Source of the DNA: Alloyangia pacifica
GTDB taxonomy: Bacteria; Pseudomonadota; Alphaproteobacteria; Rhodobacterales; Rhodobacteraceae
Assembly: GCF_900116195.1 (NCBI RefSeq)
Contig: NZ_FOZW01000007.1
Location: 62,001-126,000 of the forward strand
Direction of reading: 5' to 3'
DNA length: 64,000 nt
In this document: in pieces, positions 44,322 to 54,396 of the stretch
Layout of the letters: every line of letters starts with the position of its first letter
How positions within the stretch are numbered: position 1 is the first letter of the stretch
Made by a program: the position numbers and the translations under genes
Notes under the pieces: model-generated
What the model saw: only the letters and a program-made list of their open reading frames with translations
Told to the model about the DNA's origin: nothing
Database searches by the model: none

Positions 44322-47300
44322 TCAAGCGATCGTAGTCCTCGAAAGGGCGGCAGACACCAGATCGTGTGGCAGGACCATCAGCTCCTGCGTCGCGGTCCAG
44401 ACCAGTCCGGTCTCGATGCTGCGCCCCGGGAAGACCTGCGTCAAGGCGGCGGCATAGGCGCCCATCTGGCGCAGCAACCCCTCTGGCACCTCGGCGGGCG
44501 TGGCAGGCACGGTGCGGTTCGACTTGAAGTCGAGCGCGACGATCTTCTCGGGGGTGACCAGCAGCCGGTCGATGACGCCGTGAATGCGCCCGACAGGCTC
44601 TATTTCAGCGGAAATCGGCACTTCGGCGAGGGCTTCCCCGGCAAAGACCGGCGCCAGCGCGGGAGCGCCGAGCACCGCCAGCGCCTCTGTCACGATGCTG
44701 TCGGTCTCCTCGGGCAGATCTTCGGCGAGCGTCAGCACATGCGGCACTGCGCCGGCGCGCTCCGGGGCGGCGAGGGGTGCGAGATGTTCCAGCAGCAGGT
44801 GCAGCACCGTGCCGCGCAGCTTGGCCTCTTCCTCGTCGAGCCCCTCGATCCCCGCCAGCGCCTTGGCCCCGCCAAGATCCGAGGGCGAGCGGCTCTCGGG
44901 CAGCGGTGCGGGGACGGGCGCGGGGGTCAGCAGGTGCGGCGGAAGGTCGGGCAGCACCGGCACCTGCGCCTCGACCTGTTCGAAGGCAAGATGCGACCAG
45001 TCGGCCTGTCCGAGCCGCAGGCCCTCGCCCGAACCCCATCTACCGAAATCATATCCGACCTTTTCGGCCCCGGCGCGCTCCATGCCGCGCGAGACCTGGT
45101 CGAACCAGGCGCTGCCGTCCTTGCCGAGATTGCCGGCGGCGGCGACCACCAGCCATTTCTCGGCACGGGTCAGCGCGACGTAGAGCAACCTGTCGCGCTC
45201 GCGCTCGGCGGCGGCCTTGGCGCGCTCCAGCGCGTCGGACTGCACCTGCGGCTGCGCCGCGGCGCTGGATTGCCAGACCATGCCCGCGGTCTCGCCCTCA
45301 CCGGCGGGCAGGAGGCGCTCGCGGATGGTCTTGGTGGGCTGGGCACAGTCCGGCAGGATCACGATCGGTGCTTCCAGACCCTTGGAGCCATGCACCGTCA
45401 TCACCCGGATCCGCGCCCCGGCGCTGTCGGGGGCGCGCTTGATTTCCAGATCGTCGGACTGCATCCACTCGAGAAAGCCGGTGAGCGAGGGCACGGTGCT
45501 CTGCTCGTAGGCCAGCGCCTGTTGCAGCAGCGCGTTGATCCCGTCCTCCGCCTCTTCGCCAAGCCGCCCGAGCAGCTTCTGGCGGCCGCGGTGGCGGGTG
45601 AGGATGCGCTCTATCAGGTCGTAGGGGCGCAGGAAGTCGGTGCGGTTCAGCAGGTCGTCCATCACCTGCAGCACGGCCGGGAATTCCTCGCGCCGCTCGC
45701 GCAGGGCGACCCAGAGGTAACTGCCCGGCTTGCGGTGGTGCGCAAGATCGAAGAGCGCCTTCTCGGTCAGCCCGAAGAGCGGCGAGCGCAGCGCGGTGGC
45801 AAGCGAGAGATCATCCTCGGGGGTGGCGAGGAAGGCCAGCAGCGCGCCGATGTCCTTCACCGCCAGTTCCGACATGACCTTCAGCCGGTCGGCCCCGGCG
45901 ATGGGCAGGCCGCGCGCCTTGATGGCGCGGATGATCTCGGTGAAGAGCGTGCCGCGCCGGCGCACGAGGATCAGGAAGTCCCCGGCATGGGCGGGGCGGG
46001 CCTTGTACTCACCGCTAAAGCCGATTTCGACGGGCAGCGGCTTGCCGATGGTCTCGGCGATGAAGAGGGCAATGCGGTTGGCCAGCCGCACCGTGTGGTG
46101 CTGCGCGCCGATGCGGTCGACGGGCTCGTACCACTCGGCGTCTTCCTCTTCCTCCTTGGCGGGCTCGATATGCGGCCAGAGATCGACCCGCCCCGGCATC
46201 TCGGACTTGAACGCCTTGTGTCTCTGTTCCGGGGAAAACCCCGACTCCTCGCGACCCTCGAAGGTCGCATCCACCAGCTTCAGCACCGGCCCGGCGGAGC
46301 GGAAGGAGTATTCCAGCATCATCCGCGACAGCGGCGCATCGGTGCCCTGCAGGCGCTCGGCGAAATCGTCGCACATGCGGTCGAACTCGCGCGGGTCGGC
46401 GCCCTGGAAGGAGTAGATCGACTGCTTCTTGTCGCCGACCACGAAGATCGTCCGTCGCACGTCGCCGCGCGCACCCTCGCCGGAGGTGAACTCGCGCGCC
46501 AGACGCTCGATCACCTGCCATTGCACCGGGCTGGTGTCCTGCGCCTCGTCGACGAGGATGTGGTCGATGCCGCCGTCGAGCCGGTAGAGCACCCAGTCGG
46601 CGACCCGGTCGTCGGCCAGAAGGTCGCGGGCGCGCACCACCAGATCGTCGAAATCGAGCCAGCCGCGGCGCATCTTCTCGGCCTCGTAGGCGGGCAGGAA
46701 GACCTGCGCGAAGCGGTGCAGGGTGATCTCGCGCTTCACCGCCTCGACCGCGAGGCGGCTCTCGCGGGCCGATTCCACCCGCTGCGCCAGCTGTTCGAGC
46801 CGCGGTGCGTCGGGGCCGAGCGCCTGCTTGCTGTCCTTGGTCGGCACGCGGCTGCTGATCGTGCCCTTCTGGGTGAGCAGCGCGTCCTCCAGCGCCAGCA
46901 TCCCGGCCATGTCCGGCCCGGTGAAGCGCGCGAGCTTCTTCGCCGCGCCCTGATCGGTACTCTTGCCGGTCTGCAGCACGGGGATGACCCGGGCGATTAG
47001 GTCGCTCTCGCTGCCGAGGAACACCTCGGCCAGAACCGCGTCCTCGTCCATGTCGCCGGGCAACCCGTAGAGCGCGCGGATGTCCTCGGGCGAGCGCGGC
47101 GGCAGGAAGGCCGCCTTGCGCCCGCAGAGCTCGGCCAGAAGCGCCTCTGGCTGTTCGCCGAGGAAGGGGGCCATGGCCTCGACCAGCCAGGCATCGCGCC
47201 CCTCGGCCATGCGCTCCAGCACCTCGGCGCGCAGCATCTCGGCGGAGCGATCCTCCATCTCGGTGAACTGCGGCGAGACCCCGGCCTCGAGCGGAAAGCG

Positions 47301-47696
47301 CCGCAGCAGGCTCGCGCAGAAGGAGTGGATGGTCTGGATGCGCAGGCCGCCGGGCGTCTCGATGGCGCGGGCAAAGAGCGTGCGGGCCTGCCGCAGCCGC
47401 TCGGGCGGTAGCGCGCCGTCGAGGCCGAGCTGGCGCAGCTCGGCGATCAGCTTTTCATCGTCGAGCATCGCCCAGGCCCCGAGCCGCTTGAACAGGCGGT
47501 TCTGCATCTCGGTGGCGGCGGCCTTGGTGTAGGTCAGGCACAGGATATGTTCAGGCAGCACCTCGTCGAGCAGGAGCCGTGCGACGCGGTCGGTGAGCAC
47601 GCGGGTCTTGCCCGAGCCCGCGTTGGCGGCAAGCCATGTGGAGGCATCGGGGCGGGCGGCCTCGACCTGCTTTTCGCTGGCCTCGTTGCGGCTCAT
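44322..47696 (-). CDS. addA: Double-strand break repair helicase-nuclease AddA
   Basis: The 1124-residue UvrD-type helicase fused to a RecB-like nuclease. Walker A is [11 protein letters not shown] (about residues 24-34). Helicase motifs include [35 protein letters not shown] and [13 protein letters not shown]. The C-terminal nuclease has GVIDRLL and the catalytic DFKSNR. With AddB it resects broken ends for RecA loading. Its ATG overlaps the addB stop as ATGA (47693-47696). The alternative start far upstream overlaps addB and is not used. Confidence 0.96.
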   Translation of the reverse strand: MSRNEASEKQVEAARPDASTWLAANAGSGKTRVLTDRVARLLLDEVLPEHILCLTYTKAAATEMQNRLFKRLGAWAMLDDEKLIAELRQLGLDGALPPERLRQARTLFARAIETPGGLRIQTIHSFCASLLRRFPLEAGVSPQFTEMEDRSAEMLRAEVLERMAEGRDAWLVEAMAPFLGEQPEALLAELCGRKAAFLPPRSPEDIRALYGLPGDMDEDAVLAEVFLGSESDLIARVIPVLQTGKSTDQGAAKKLARFTGPDMAGMLALEDALLTQKGTISSRVPTKDSKQALGPDAPRLEQLAQRVESARESRLAVEAVKREITLHRFAQVFLPAYEAEKMRRGWLDFDDLVVRARDLLADDRVADWVLYRLDGGIDHILVDEAQDTSPVQWQVIERLAREFTSGEGARGDVRRTIFVVGDKKQSIYSFQGADPREFDRMCDDFAERLQGTDAPLSRMMLEYSFRSAGPVLKLVDATFEGREESGFSPEQRHKAFKSEMPGRVDLWPHIEPAKEEEEDAEWYEPVDRIGAQHHTVRLANRIALFIAETIGKPLPVEIGFSGEYKARPAHAGDFLILVRRRGTLFTEIIRAIKARGLPIAGADRLKVMSELAVKDIGALLAFLATPEDDLSLATALRSPLFGLTEKALFDLAHHRKPGSYLWVALRERREEFPAVLQVMDDLLNRTDFLRPYDLIERILTRHRGRQKLLGRLGEEAEDGINALLQQALAYEQSTVPSLTGFLEWMQSDDLEIKRAPDSAGARIRVMTVHGSKGLEAPIVILPDCAQPTKTIRERLLPAGEGETAGMVWQSSAAAQPQVQSDALERAKAAAERERDRLLYVALTRAEKWLVVAAAGNLGKDGSAWFDQVSRGMERAGAEKVGYDFGRWGSGEGLRLGQADWSHLAFEQVEAQVPVLPDLPPHLLTPAPVPAPLPESRSPSDLGGAKALAGIEGLDEEEAKLRGTVLHLLLEHLAPLAAPERAGAVPHVLTLAEDLPEETDSIVTEALAVLGAPALAPVFAGEALAEVPISAEIEPVGRIHGVIDRLLVTPEKIVALDFKSNRTVPATPAEVPEGLLRQMGAYAAALTQVFPGRSIETGLVWTATQELMVLPHDLVSAALSRTTIA

Positions 47697-50638
47697 TCCA
47701 GCATCTCCCGTTCGGCGGCGTCGATCACGTCCCATTCGCCGAAGCGCGAGAGGTGGTCGTAGTCGGAGAAATCGTTCTCGCTGAGCATGGCGGCGCGGGC
47801 GGTATAGCCGCGATCCGGCTCGAACCAGCGGGTCATCAGGGTTTCGAACTGGCTCCAGACCTTGGCGGGCGGCACCTCGTCGAGCGGTGCCTCGACCTCG
47901 TTCGGATTGGTCGAGACAGAGACGAAGACGGCGCGCGAGGCGTGGCGCGGCTGCAGGTTCGGGAAGGCCCCGCGCTCGACCATCGCCGCCTCGAGCAGCA
48001 GCTGCTTGTCGAAGTTCTTCTGCTGCTTGGCGGTGGGGGCGGCACCGGTCTTGTAGTCGTAAAGGTGCGCGTTGCCCTTCTCGTCGATGTCGATCCGGTC
48101 GGCGGTGCCCTTGAGGGTGAAGCCGAGGGACGCGATGTCGCTGGAGCCGCTGGTTTCGAAATGTACCGGGCGGGCGATCTGCTGGCGTGCGGTCTCGGTG
48201 CGGGTGAACCATTCGGCGATGCGGGCGATGCGCGACTGCCAGACATGGCGGGTCACCGGGAAGGGCAGGACCTCCGGATCGCCGATCACCTCGGCCGCCT
48301 TGGCGCGCAGCGCCTCGGGGGTCAGAAGCCCCGGATCAGAGACCGTTTCGCGCACGAACTCCTCGAACACTTGGTGGATGAGGATGCCGCGGAGCAGGGC
48401 GTCGGGGGCGCGTTGCAGCGGGTTGAGCGGGCGCAGCCGCAGCACGCGCTTGGCGTAGATGGCGTAGGGGTCGCGGATCAGCGTCTTGATCTCGGTGACC
48501 GAGAGCTGTCGTGGCCGGGCCGCGACCGGCGGCACCGGCGAGGGTCGCGCGGCCGAGGGGGTCTTTATCGGGCTCTCGACCTGCCGCGCCAGCGCCAGCC
48601 AGTGACGGCCGCGCGCCTGCATCGCCTTCAGCGCCTCCGGGCCCTGTTTCGCGGGCAGGCCGTTCATCAGGTTCATCAGGCGGTTCACCCAGCGGGCGGG
48701 CACCGTCTCGGCGTCGTCGGATTTCAGTGCGCGGGTAAGCCAGACCTCCTCGGCGGCGACCGCCTGCTGGAAGTCATGCGCGGCGAGGCCGATGTTGCGC
48801 TCGGGCAGGCGCAGGCCCGCCTTGTGCCGCATCCTGCGGTTCAGCCAGGGGTCTGCACCGGGGATTTCCGGCCAGCTGCCCTCGTTGAGGCCGCCGAGGA
48901 TCAGCAGCTCGGCCCCCATGACGCGGGCCTCCAGCGTGCCCCAGATCAGGATATGCGGGTGCGGCGCGTCGCGGTCACGCACCTCGCCCTTGGCGAGGAT
49001 CGCGCCGAAGAGGTCGGCGTAGTCGCGCGCGTCGAGGTCGGTGCCGTGGCTGGCCTCGCCCTCGAGCTCGGCGACCACCTGCCGCGCCTTGCGGCCCGCG
49101 CCTTCCTTCCAGAGTTCGGATTCGCCCATCTCGGGACCGGCGGCGATGGCCTCCGCCCGTTCCACGTGAATCATCAGCCAGTCACTCAATGCACGCGTGC
49201 CGTGCAGCGGCGGCTGGCAGAAGGTCTCGGCGACCCAGTTCGCCCAGTCGGGAAACCCGGCGGCCGCGCCCCAGGCCTCGATCAGCTCGGCCTGCGGGAA
49301 GGGCCAGCTCTTCTTGCGGATATGCAGTTCCAGCTCGCGGGTGGCGCGCAGGTGGTTGTTGCGCTCCGAGCCGCTGTGGGTCAGCGGGTGCTTGAGCAGC
49401 GACAGCAGGCTCTCGGCGGTCAGCTCGCGCTGGAACAGCGCCGCCACCTGCCGAAGGAAACGGCCCGGCGGGGTCAGCTGCAGCGGGATGCCGGCGCTGT
49501 CGTCGGGCACGATGTCCCAGCGGTCGAGCGCCGCGGTCACCTGCCGCGTCAGCATCCGGTCGGGGGTGATCAGCGCCGCCGTGGTGCCGTCCTCGGCCGC
49601 CTGCCGCAGCCGCAGGGCGATGGCCATGGCCTCCTCGCGCTTGGAGTTGGCCTCGACCAGTGTCAGCTTTTCCGTCGCGCCGGTCAGCTCGGGCAGGTGC
49701 ACGCCTTCCGACCGCCATTGATCGGTGACCGGCGCCGGGCGCAGGGCGAGAGAGACCAGCCGGTTGCGCGCCGCGCTGGGCGGCGCCTGCTCGTGCCAAT
49801 GCGGCACGCCCACGGGGTCGAGCGCGAGGTCGAAGAGCAGCTTGGCGAAGCGGAACTGCGGATGGTCTTCGGCCGAGAGCGCATCGCTCAGACCGCCCCA
49901 GACCGGGCCGGGCGTGTCGAAATCGAAGCCGGGCAGGACAACCGCGCCCTGCGGCAGGCGCGAGACCGCGCACATCAGCTTGTAGGCACCGCCGCGCGAT
50001 CCGGTGGAGCCGGCGACGATGATCGGATGGGTGGGCGGCGCGACCTCCCAGCTCTTCAGCTTCTCATCGAGGGCGTAGCGCTGGAACGCGTTGCGGTCCG
50101 GCGCTTCCTCGCCCTGCTCGAAAAACCGCTGCACGATGCTGAGAAAGCTGAGCGCGCGCTGCCAGTGGCCGGACTCGTCGCTGACATCGAGCGCGGCAAT
50201 CTCGTCTGGCGAGACGCCCTCGTCCTGCATCTCGTCCATCAGCGTGGCGAGGCTGTCGGCCAGATCGAAGAGCGCGGCGCGCGGGGCGAGGTCGGGCTGG
50301 GCGTCGAGCAGTTTCGACACCAATCCGGTGAGTTCGAGCCTGCGCCGCAGCGGCGGCACCGGTGCGGGCAGGTCGCGCAGCGCGGCGGGATCAGCCATGT
50401 CGGTCAGCAGCCGGATGCGCGGCAGCAGCGTCGCGGGGCCCTGATCGAAGATCGTCAAAACCCGTCGCTTCATGCGGCTGGTGTTGACGATCAGCTCGAC
50501 CTTGGCCATCTCCTCGGGCGGGCGGCCCGCCATGCGCGCGCGCAGACCGGCGACCAGCGCGGCGGGGAAATCGACGCCGGGGGCGAGGCCGTAGACGCGG
50601 GGGGTGCCTGAAGGCTCAAACATGGCGGGATCAGACAT
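47693..50638 (-). CDS. addB: Double-strand break repair protein AddB
   Basis: The 981-residue partner of AddA. The C-terminal RecB-family nuclease carries GTADRIDIDEKGNAHLYDYK with TG after it, the catalytic Asp/Lys pair. The N-terminal half is helicase-like but has no Walker A in its first region, which fits the alphaproteobacterial AddB. Start ATG at 50636-50638 (MSDPAMFEPSG); a second Met at 50623 is possible. The start overlaps the murU end, and the end overlaps addA, so it is part of the tsaE-amgK-murU-addB-addA unit. Confidence 0.95.
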   Translation of the reverse strand: MSDPAMFEPSGTPRVYGLAPGVDFPAALVAGLRARMAGRPPEEMAKVELIVNTSRMKRRVLTIFDQGPATLLPRIRLLTDMADPAALRDLPAPVPPLRRRLELTGLVSKLLDAQPDLAPRAALFDLADSLATLMDEMQDEGVSPDEIAALDVSDESGHWQRALSFLSIVQRFFEQGEEAPDRNAFQRYALDEKLKSWEVAPPTHPIIVAGSTGSRGGAYKLMCAVSRLPQGAVVLPGFDFDTPGPVWGGLSDALSAEDHPQFRFAKLLFDLALDPVGVPHWHEQAPPSAARNRLVSLALRPAPVTDQWRSEGVHLPELTGATEKLTLVEANSKREEAMAIALRLRQAAEDGTTAALITPDRMLTRQVTAALDRWDIVPDDSAGIPLQLTPPGRFLRQVAALFQRELTAESLLSLLKHPLTHSGSERNNHLRATRELELHIRKKSWPFPQAELIEAWGAAAGFPDWANWVAETFCQPPLHGTRALSDWLMIHVERAEAIAAGPEMGESELWKEGAGRKARQVVAELEGEASHGTDLDARDYADLFGAILAKGEVRDRDAPHPHILIWGTLEARVMGAELLILGGLNEGSWPEIPGADPWLNRRMRHKAGLRLPERNIGLAAHDFQQAVAAEEVWLTRALKSDDAETVPARWVNRLMNLMNGLPAKQGPEALKAMQARGRHWLALARQVESPIKTPSAARPSPVPPVAARPRQLSVTEIKTLIRDPYAIYAKRVLRLRPLNPLQRAPDALLRGILIHQVFEEFVRETVSDPGLLTPEALRAKAAEVIGDPEVLPFPVTRHVWQSRIARIAEWFTRTETARQQIARPVHFETSGSSDIASLGFTLKGTADRIDIDEKGNAHLYDYKTGAAPTAKQQKNFDKQLLLEAAMVERGAFPNLQPRHASRAVFVSVSTNPNEVEAPLDEVPPAKVWSQFETLMTRWFEPDRGYTARAAMLSENDFSDYDHLSRFGEWDVIDAAEREMLE

Positions 50639-51305
50639 TTCGGGCCAGCATCTCTTCGGCGAGCACGATTCCCTCGGGGTGGCCGACATCGGCCCAGTGC
50701 CCGGGGTAGTCGAGTCCGTGCAGGCGGCCCTCATTGCCCATCCGCTGCCAGAGCAGGCGCAGAGAGAACACCTCCTCGGGCACCTCGTCCAGCAGCTCGG
50801 TCTTGAGGATCTGCGCGCCGGTGTAGACGTGATCGCCCGTCCAGCGCAGCTGGCCGTCCGCTTGCAGCGTGAAGTCTCCTGCGCCCTTGCGGCCCACCGC
50901 GCGCGGCAGCGGCACACAGAGCAACAGCGCGTCCATGCGGGCAGGATCCCAGGCCTCGGCTAGCAGCTTGAGCGGGTTCGGCCCGGCCCAGACGGCATCG
51001 GTGTTCAGGGTGTAGACCGGCTCCGGCCCCAAGAGTGGCAGCGCGTGGCGCAGCCCGCCGCCGGTGTCGAGGATCTCCGGTTGTTCGACCGACAGCACGA
51101 CCCCGCTGCGGTCGAGATGCGCGGCGACCTGCTCGGCGCGGTAATGCGCGTTCACGACGCGCGTGGGCAGGCCGGTCGTCAGCTCCAGCGCGTGGTCGAG
51201 TAACGGCTTTCCGGCGACCTCGATCAGTGGCTTGGGGCGGTCGGCGGTGAGCGCGCCCATGCGCGTGCCGAAGCCCGCGGCAAAGAGCATCACGGCGTGG
51301 GGCAT
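50631..51305 (-). CDS. murU: N-acetylmuramate 1-phosphate uridylyltransferase, MurU-like
   Basis: A 224-residue nucleotidyltransferase with the signature AAGFGTRMGALTADRPKPLI (about residues 9-28), ILDTGGGLRHALP, and the metal-binding NTDAVW. The adjacent amgK is the diagnostic context: AmgK phosphorylates N-acetylmuramate or GlcNAc at C1, and MurU then makes UDP-MurNAc, bypassing de novo synthesis (and fosfomycin). Other sugar-1-phosphate transferases are similar, so the function rests partly on the neighbour. It overlaps amgK by one base and addB by 8. Confidence 0.88.
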   Translation of the reverse strand: MPHAVMLFAAGFGTRMGALTADRPKPLIEVAGKPLLDHALELTTGLPTRVVNAHYRAEQVAAHLDRSGVVLSVEQPEILDTGGGLRHALPLLGPEPVYTLNTDAVWAGPNPLKLLAEAWDPARMDALLLCVPLPRAVGRKGAGDFTLQADGQLRWTGDHVYTGAQILKTELLDEVPEEVFSLRLLWQRMGNEGRLHGLDYPGHWADVGHPEGIVLAEEMLARNV

Positions 51306-52264
51306 CAGGATTTCAGCCTTTCGAGGGTCTCGGGCGTGGGCGCGGGCAGGGCCGGGTCCAGCAGGGCGCGGAGACCGGCCAGGGCCGGATGCGCCAGATC
51401 GGTTTGCAGGTTGTCCCAGACCCGCGGGATCAGGTCGATGTACTGCGGCTTGCCACGGCTCTTCGCCAGCGACGCGAAGATGCCGAGGATGCGCAGGCTG
51501 CGCTGCACGCCGAGCACGGCGAGCGCGGTGCGGAAGCGGGTCTCGTGCGTGCCGGTTTGCCCGATATAGTGACTGATGCAGGCCTCTGCGGCCTCGCCGG
51601 AGACATCGCGGCGGGCGTCCCGGATCAACGAGATCAGGTCATAGGCGCGCGGACCCTTGAGGGCATCCTGGAAGTCGAGCAGCCCGGCCCGCGCCGCACC
51701 GTCGCGGTCGGGCAGCCAGAGGACGTTCTCTGCATGGTAGTCGCGCAGCATCATCACGTCGGTCTCGGGGGCGTGCTCGGCGATCAGGTCGTGTAGGGTG
51801 GCGATGACCGATGCGCGGGCCTCTGGGGTCTGCGGCGCGCCGCTGCCGGGGACGTAGGCGTCGAAGACGAGGCCGGCGATCTGCGACAGGTGCGCGGCGT
51901 CGGCGACGGGCAGCTCCTCGGGCGGGGCATGACGGTGCAGGGCAACCAACGCGTCTGTTGCCACGAGATAGAGCCGCTTCTCGGCCTCGGCATCGGTGCA
52001 GAGCCGGGCCACCAGCCCGTCGCCGAGGTCTTCGAGCAGCAGTTTCCCCGGGGCCTCCGCCAGCACCCGCGGGGCGCTCAGGCCGATCGACAGCAGGTGG
52101 CGGGCGAGCCGGGCAAAGAGCGACACATCGCCCTCGGGGTCGTCCATCAGGATGGCCGACTCTAGGCCCCGGGTCAGCCGGGTGTAGCGGCGCGACGAGG
52201 CATCACCGGCCAGCGGATGCGCCTCGGCATCGGCCCAGCCCGCTTTGAGCAGAAAGTCTTTCAC
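51305..52264 (-). CDS. amgK: Anomeric MurNAc/GlcNAc kinase, AmgK-like
   Basis: A 319-residue APH-fold kinase starting at GTG 52264, which overlaps the tsaE stop as GTGA. The motifs fit AmgK: the catalytic segment MLRDYHAENVLWLP and metal loop LLDFQDALKGPRAYDLISLI. It phosphorylates the anomeric carbon of recycled amino sugars. The longer open frame upstream overlaps tsaE and is a shadow. It lies between tsaE and murU. Substrate specificity is inferred. Confidence 0.88.
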   Translation of the reverse strand: MKDFLLKAGWADAEAHPLAGDASSRRYTRLTRGLESAILMDDPEGDVSLFARLARHLLSIGLSAPRVLAEAPGKLLLEDLGDGLVARLCTDAEAEKRLYLVATDALVALHRHAPPEELPVADAAHLSQIAGLVFDAYVPGSGAPQTPEARASVIATLHDLIAEHAPETDVMMLRDYHAENVLWLPDRDGAARAGLLDFQDALKGPRAYDLISLIRDARRDVSGEAAEACISHYIGQTGTHETRFRTALAVLGVQRSLRILGIFASLAKSRGKPQYIDLIPRVWDNLQTDLAHPALAGLRALLDPALPAPTPETLERLKS

Positions 52265-52722
52265 GAGAGCCCCTCCAGGCGGCTGTCCCAGCGCGCGTCC
52301 TGCCAGTCGAGCGTCACCTGCCGGGTCTCGTCGCCGGTCACCTCGAAGCTGAGGGTCAGCGCCGCGGCAGGGGTGAGATCCTCCAGCCGGTCGGGCCATT
52401 CCACCAGGCAGATCGCCTCGTCGAAGGCCTCGGTCAGCCCCAGTTCGACCACCTGGTCGGGGTCCGACAGACGGTAAAGGTCGGTGTGCCAGAGCTCGCC
52501 CGTGGGCACGTCGTAGACCTGCACCAGCGTGAAGGTGGGCGAGGGCACGTCCTCGGGCTCGTGCATCAGGGACTGGATCAGGCAGCGGGCGAAATGGGTC
52601 TTTCCAGCGCCGATTCCGCCAATCAGCAGCAGCACGTCGCCAGGGCGCAGGCGCGGGGCCAGCGTGGCGGCCAGCGCGCAGGTGGCGTCTGGGGAGGGCA
52701 GGGACAGGGCGCGCGTCGTCAT
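52261..52722 (-). CDS. tsaE: tRNA t6A biosynthesis ATPase TsaE
   Basis: The 153-residue ATPase needed with TsaB, TsaC and TsaD for the universal t6A modification at tRNA position 37. Walker A is GGIGAGKTHFAR (about residues 35-46), then DVPSPTFTLVQVYD and HTDLYRLSD, which are hallmarks of the family. It heads the overlapping operon whose next members recycle cell-wall sugars and repair DNA. The upstream 59-bp spacer leads to the PAS-protein gene on the same strand. Confidence 0.95.
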   Translation of the reverse strand: MTTRALSLPSPDATCALAATLAPRLRPGDVLLLIGGIGAGKTHFARCLIQSLMHEPEDVPSPTFTLVQVYDVPTGELWHTDLYRLSDPDQVVELGLTEAFDEAICLVEWPDRLEDLTPAAALTLSFEVTGDETRQVTLDWQDARWDSRLEGLS

Positions 52723-52781
52723 GGCGCGAAGATACCGCCCCGGCGGTCACGCGCAAGCGGCATCGGGACGTCAGCGGATCG

Positions 52782-54284
52782 TCAGCCCGGGGCGTCGACC
52801 ATGCGTCTATCGACCGAGAAGCGCAGCAGTGTGGCGCCGCCCGGCATCGGCTCGACCCGGCAGCGCAGGGCCGGGCCGTCCTGCATCTGCAGGGGCGCTT
52901 CCCAGGCGGTGCGATCGCGCAGGCTCAGGGCGAAATCGCGAATCTCGCCCCAGATCGGGCTGGGGGCGCAGGCGGATTGCCAGCGCGCCGTGGCCTCGGT
53001 CACCGAAAGCTCGGCAACGCAGGTGTCCGGGTCATCGCCCCAGAGCCGCGAGTAGGCCTCGTTGCAGAAACTGAGGCCGCCCTGATTGGAGAAGACCGCC
53101 ACCGCGTCCTCGAGGCTGTCGAGCACCGAATGGGCCTGTGCGAGTTCCTGCCGGAAGCGCCGGGTGAGCGAGATCTCGGAACTGATGTCCTCGAAGAGAA
53201 AGGCGATTCCCGCGTTGGGGTGCGGCCGCCCGGTGATGCGGTAGGTCAGTCCCGAGGGCAGGTCCCAGGTTTCGACATAGAGGTCCGATGACGCGGCGGC
53301 GATCACCCCCGCCAGGTGTTCGCGCCAGCTCTGGTAATTCTTCGGCTCGGGCATCATCCGCCCTTCGCGCAGGGCGTCGAACAGGCTCAACAGGTCGGGC
53401 CGGGTGCTGAGAAACTCCGCCGACAGGCCGGTGAGGTCGATCAGCGCGGGGTTGAACAGCGCCAGCCGGTGTTCGCGGTCGAAGACTGCGAGGCCGATGG
53501 GAAGGTGGGCGAAGATCCGGGTCAGCGTCTGCAGGAAATTGCGCTGGTTCACCTCGGATCGGATGATCGCGTCGATATTGGTGGCAAAGTGCATCCAGCC
53601 GTCGCGGTTGCGGTGCGACTGCACCTCGTACCAGTACTTGCTGTCCTCGCCCCGAGCGCCGAGCGCCGTGCGGGACCGCTGCGTGTCGCGCCCGTCGGGC
53701 AGGGCCAGATCGAAGGGCGGCGGGCCATCGGGCACGGCTCCGACCTGGGCGCAGGCATCCTCGTAGGCGGAGTTGTACCAGGTCACCCGCTGTGCCGCAT
53801 CGGTCTGCCAGATCGGGCAGGGCACCAGCGAGACGGCGCGGCGCAGTCTCGGCAGTTCGATCTGGTCTTGCATCAGCTTCAGCTGCGCTGCGGATGGCAG
53901 GCGGCTGGCCTGCACGCTGAGCCGCAACGCCGATCGCTCGGGCCGCGCGGCCAGGTGCACCCCGGAGACATGACGCGCGGGATAGCTTGCGGGGTCCTTT
54001 GGCGGGACATCTGGCAAGGGGCCGAAATAGGGGGCGAGCCCACGCCGCAAGGTCGCCCAGTCCGGCGCGGAGTCATCGGCGAGATCGAGAAGCTCACGGG
54101 CCGCAGGGGTCATGTCGACAACGCGGTCTCCGGTCAGCAAAAACTCGGTATCGGGGGGCATCGAAGGAGGGGGCGTAGCCGATGCGTCGCGCCGGGGTTC
54201 CGAGCGCGGGCGCAGACCATAGGTCCCCAGGAACGCTGCGATTCCGGCGCCGATACCGATGGCGAGCGCGACTTTCAGCTCCAA
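52782..54284 (-). CDS. Membrane-anchored PAS-domain signalling protein
   Basis: A 500-residue protein with one N-terminal membrane helix (VALAIGIGAGIAAFLGTYGL). At least two PAS-like domains follow: VPCPIWQTDAAQRVTWYNSA near residue 150 and FAHLPIGLAVFDREHRLALF near residue 255, with a third near 375 (VLDSLEDAVAVFSNQGGLSF). I see no histidine kinase H-box or ATPase, and no GGDEF or EAL motif, so it looks like a sensor without an output domain. It lies upstream of tsaE, but coupling is not evident. Confidence 0.75.
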   Translation of the reverse strand: MELKVALAIGIGAGIAAFLGTYGLRPRSEPRRDASATPPPSMPPDTEFLLTGDRVVDMTPAARELLDLADDSAPDWATLRRGLAPYFGPLPDVPPKDPASYPARHVSGVHLAARPERSALRLSVQASRLPSAAQLKLMQDQIELPRLRRAVSLVPCPIWQTDAAQRVTWYNSAYEDACAQVGAVPDGPPPFDLALPDGRDTQRSRTALGARGEDSKYWYEVQSHRNRDGWMHFATNIDAIIRSEVNQRNFLQTLTRIFAHLPIGLAVFDREHRLALFNPALIDLTGLSAEFLSTRPDLLSLFDALREGRMMPEPKNYQSWREHLAGVIAAASSDLYVETWDLPSGLTYRITGRPHPNAGIAFLFEDISSEISLTRRFRQELAQAHSVLDSLEDAVAVFSNQGGLSFCNEAYSRLWGDDPDTCVAELSVTEATARWQSACAPSPIWGEIRDFALSLRDRTAWEAPLQMQDGPALRCRVEPMPGGATLLRFSVDRRMVDAPG

Positions 54285-54396
54285 ACTGACCTCCGCAAAG
54301 CACGATGCCCTGCCTTGGTATCGGCGAACTGGTTAATTTTTTCTTAATGTTGAGCAAGCGATCAAGATCGCGGAGGTTGTGCCGCCGCGCCCGCCG

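Noticed and set aside
49158-49173. Another parS-like sequence inside addB
   Set aside because: CGTTCCACGTGAATCA has 13 of 16 matches but is coding (MIHVER on the gene strand), about 49 kb from parB, and lacks a second site. Chance is the better explanation.
47636-50611. A 991-residue plus-strand open frame across addB
   Set aside because: It mirrors the coding frame of addB, whose nuclease motifs are plain. The translated sequence is low-complexity and unlike any family.
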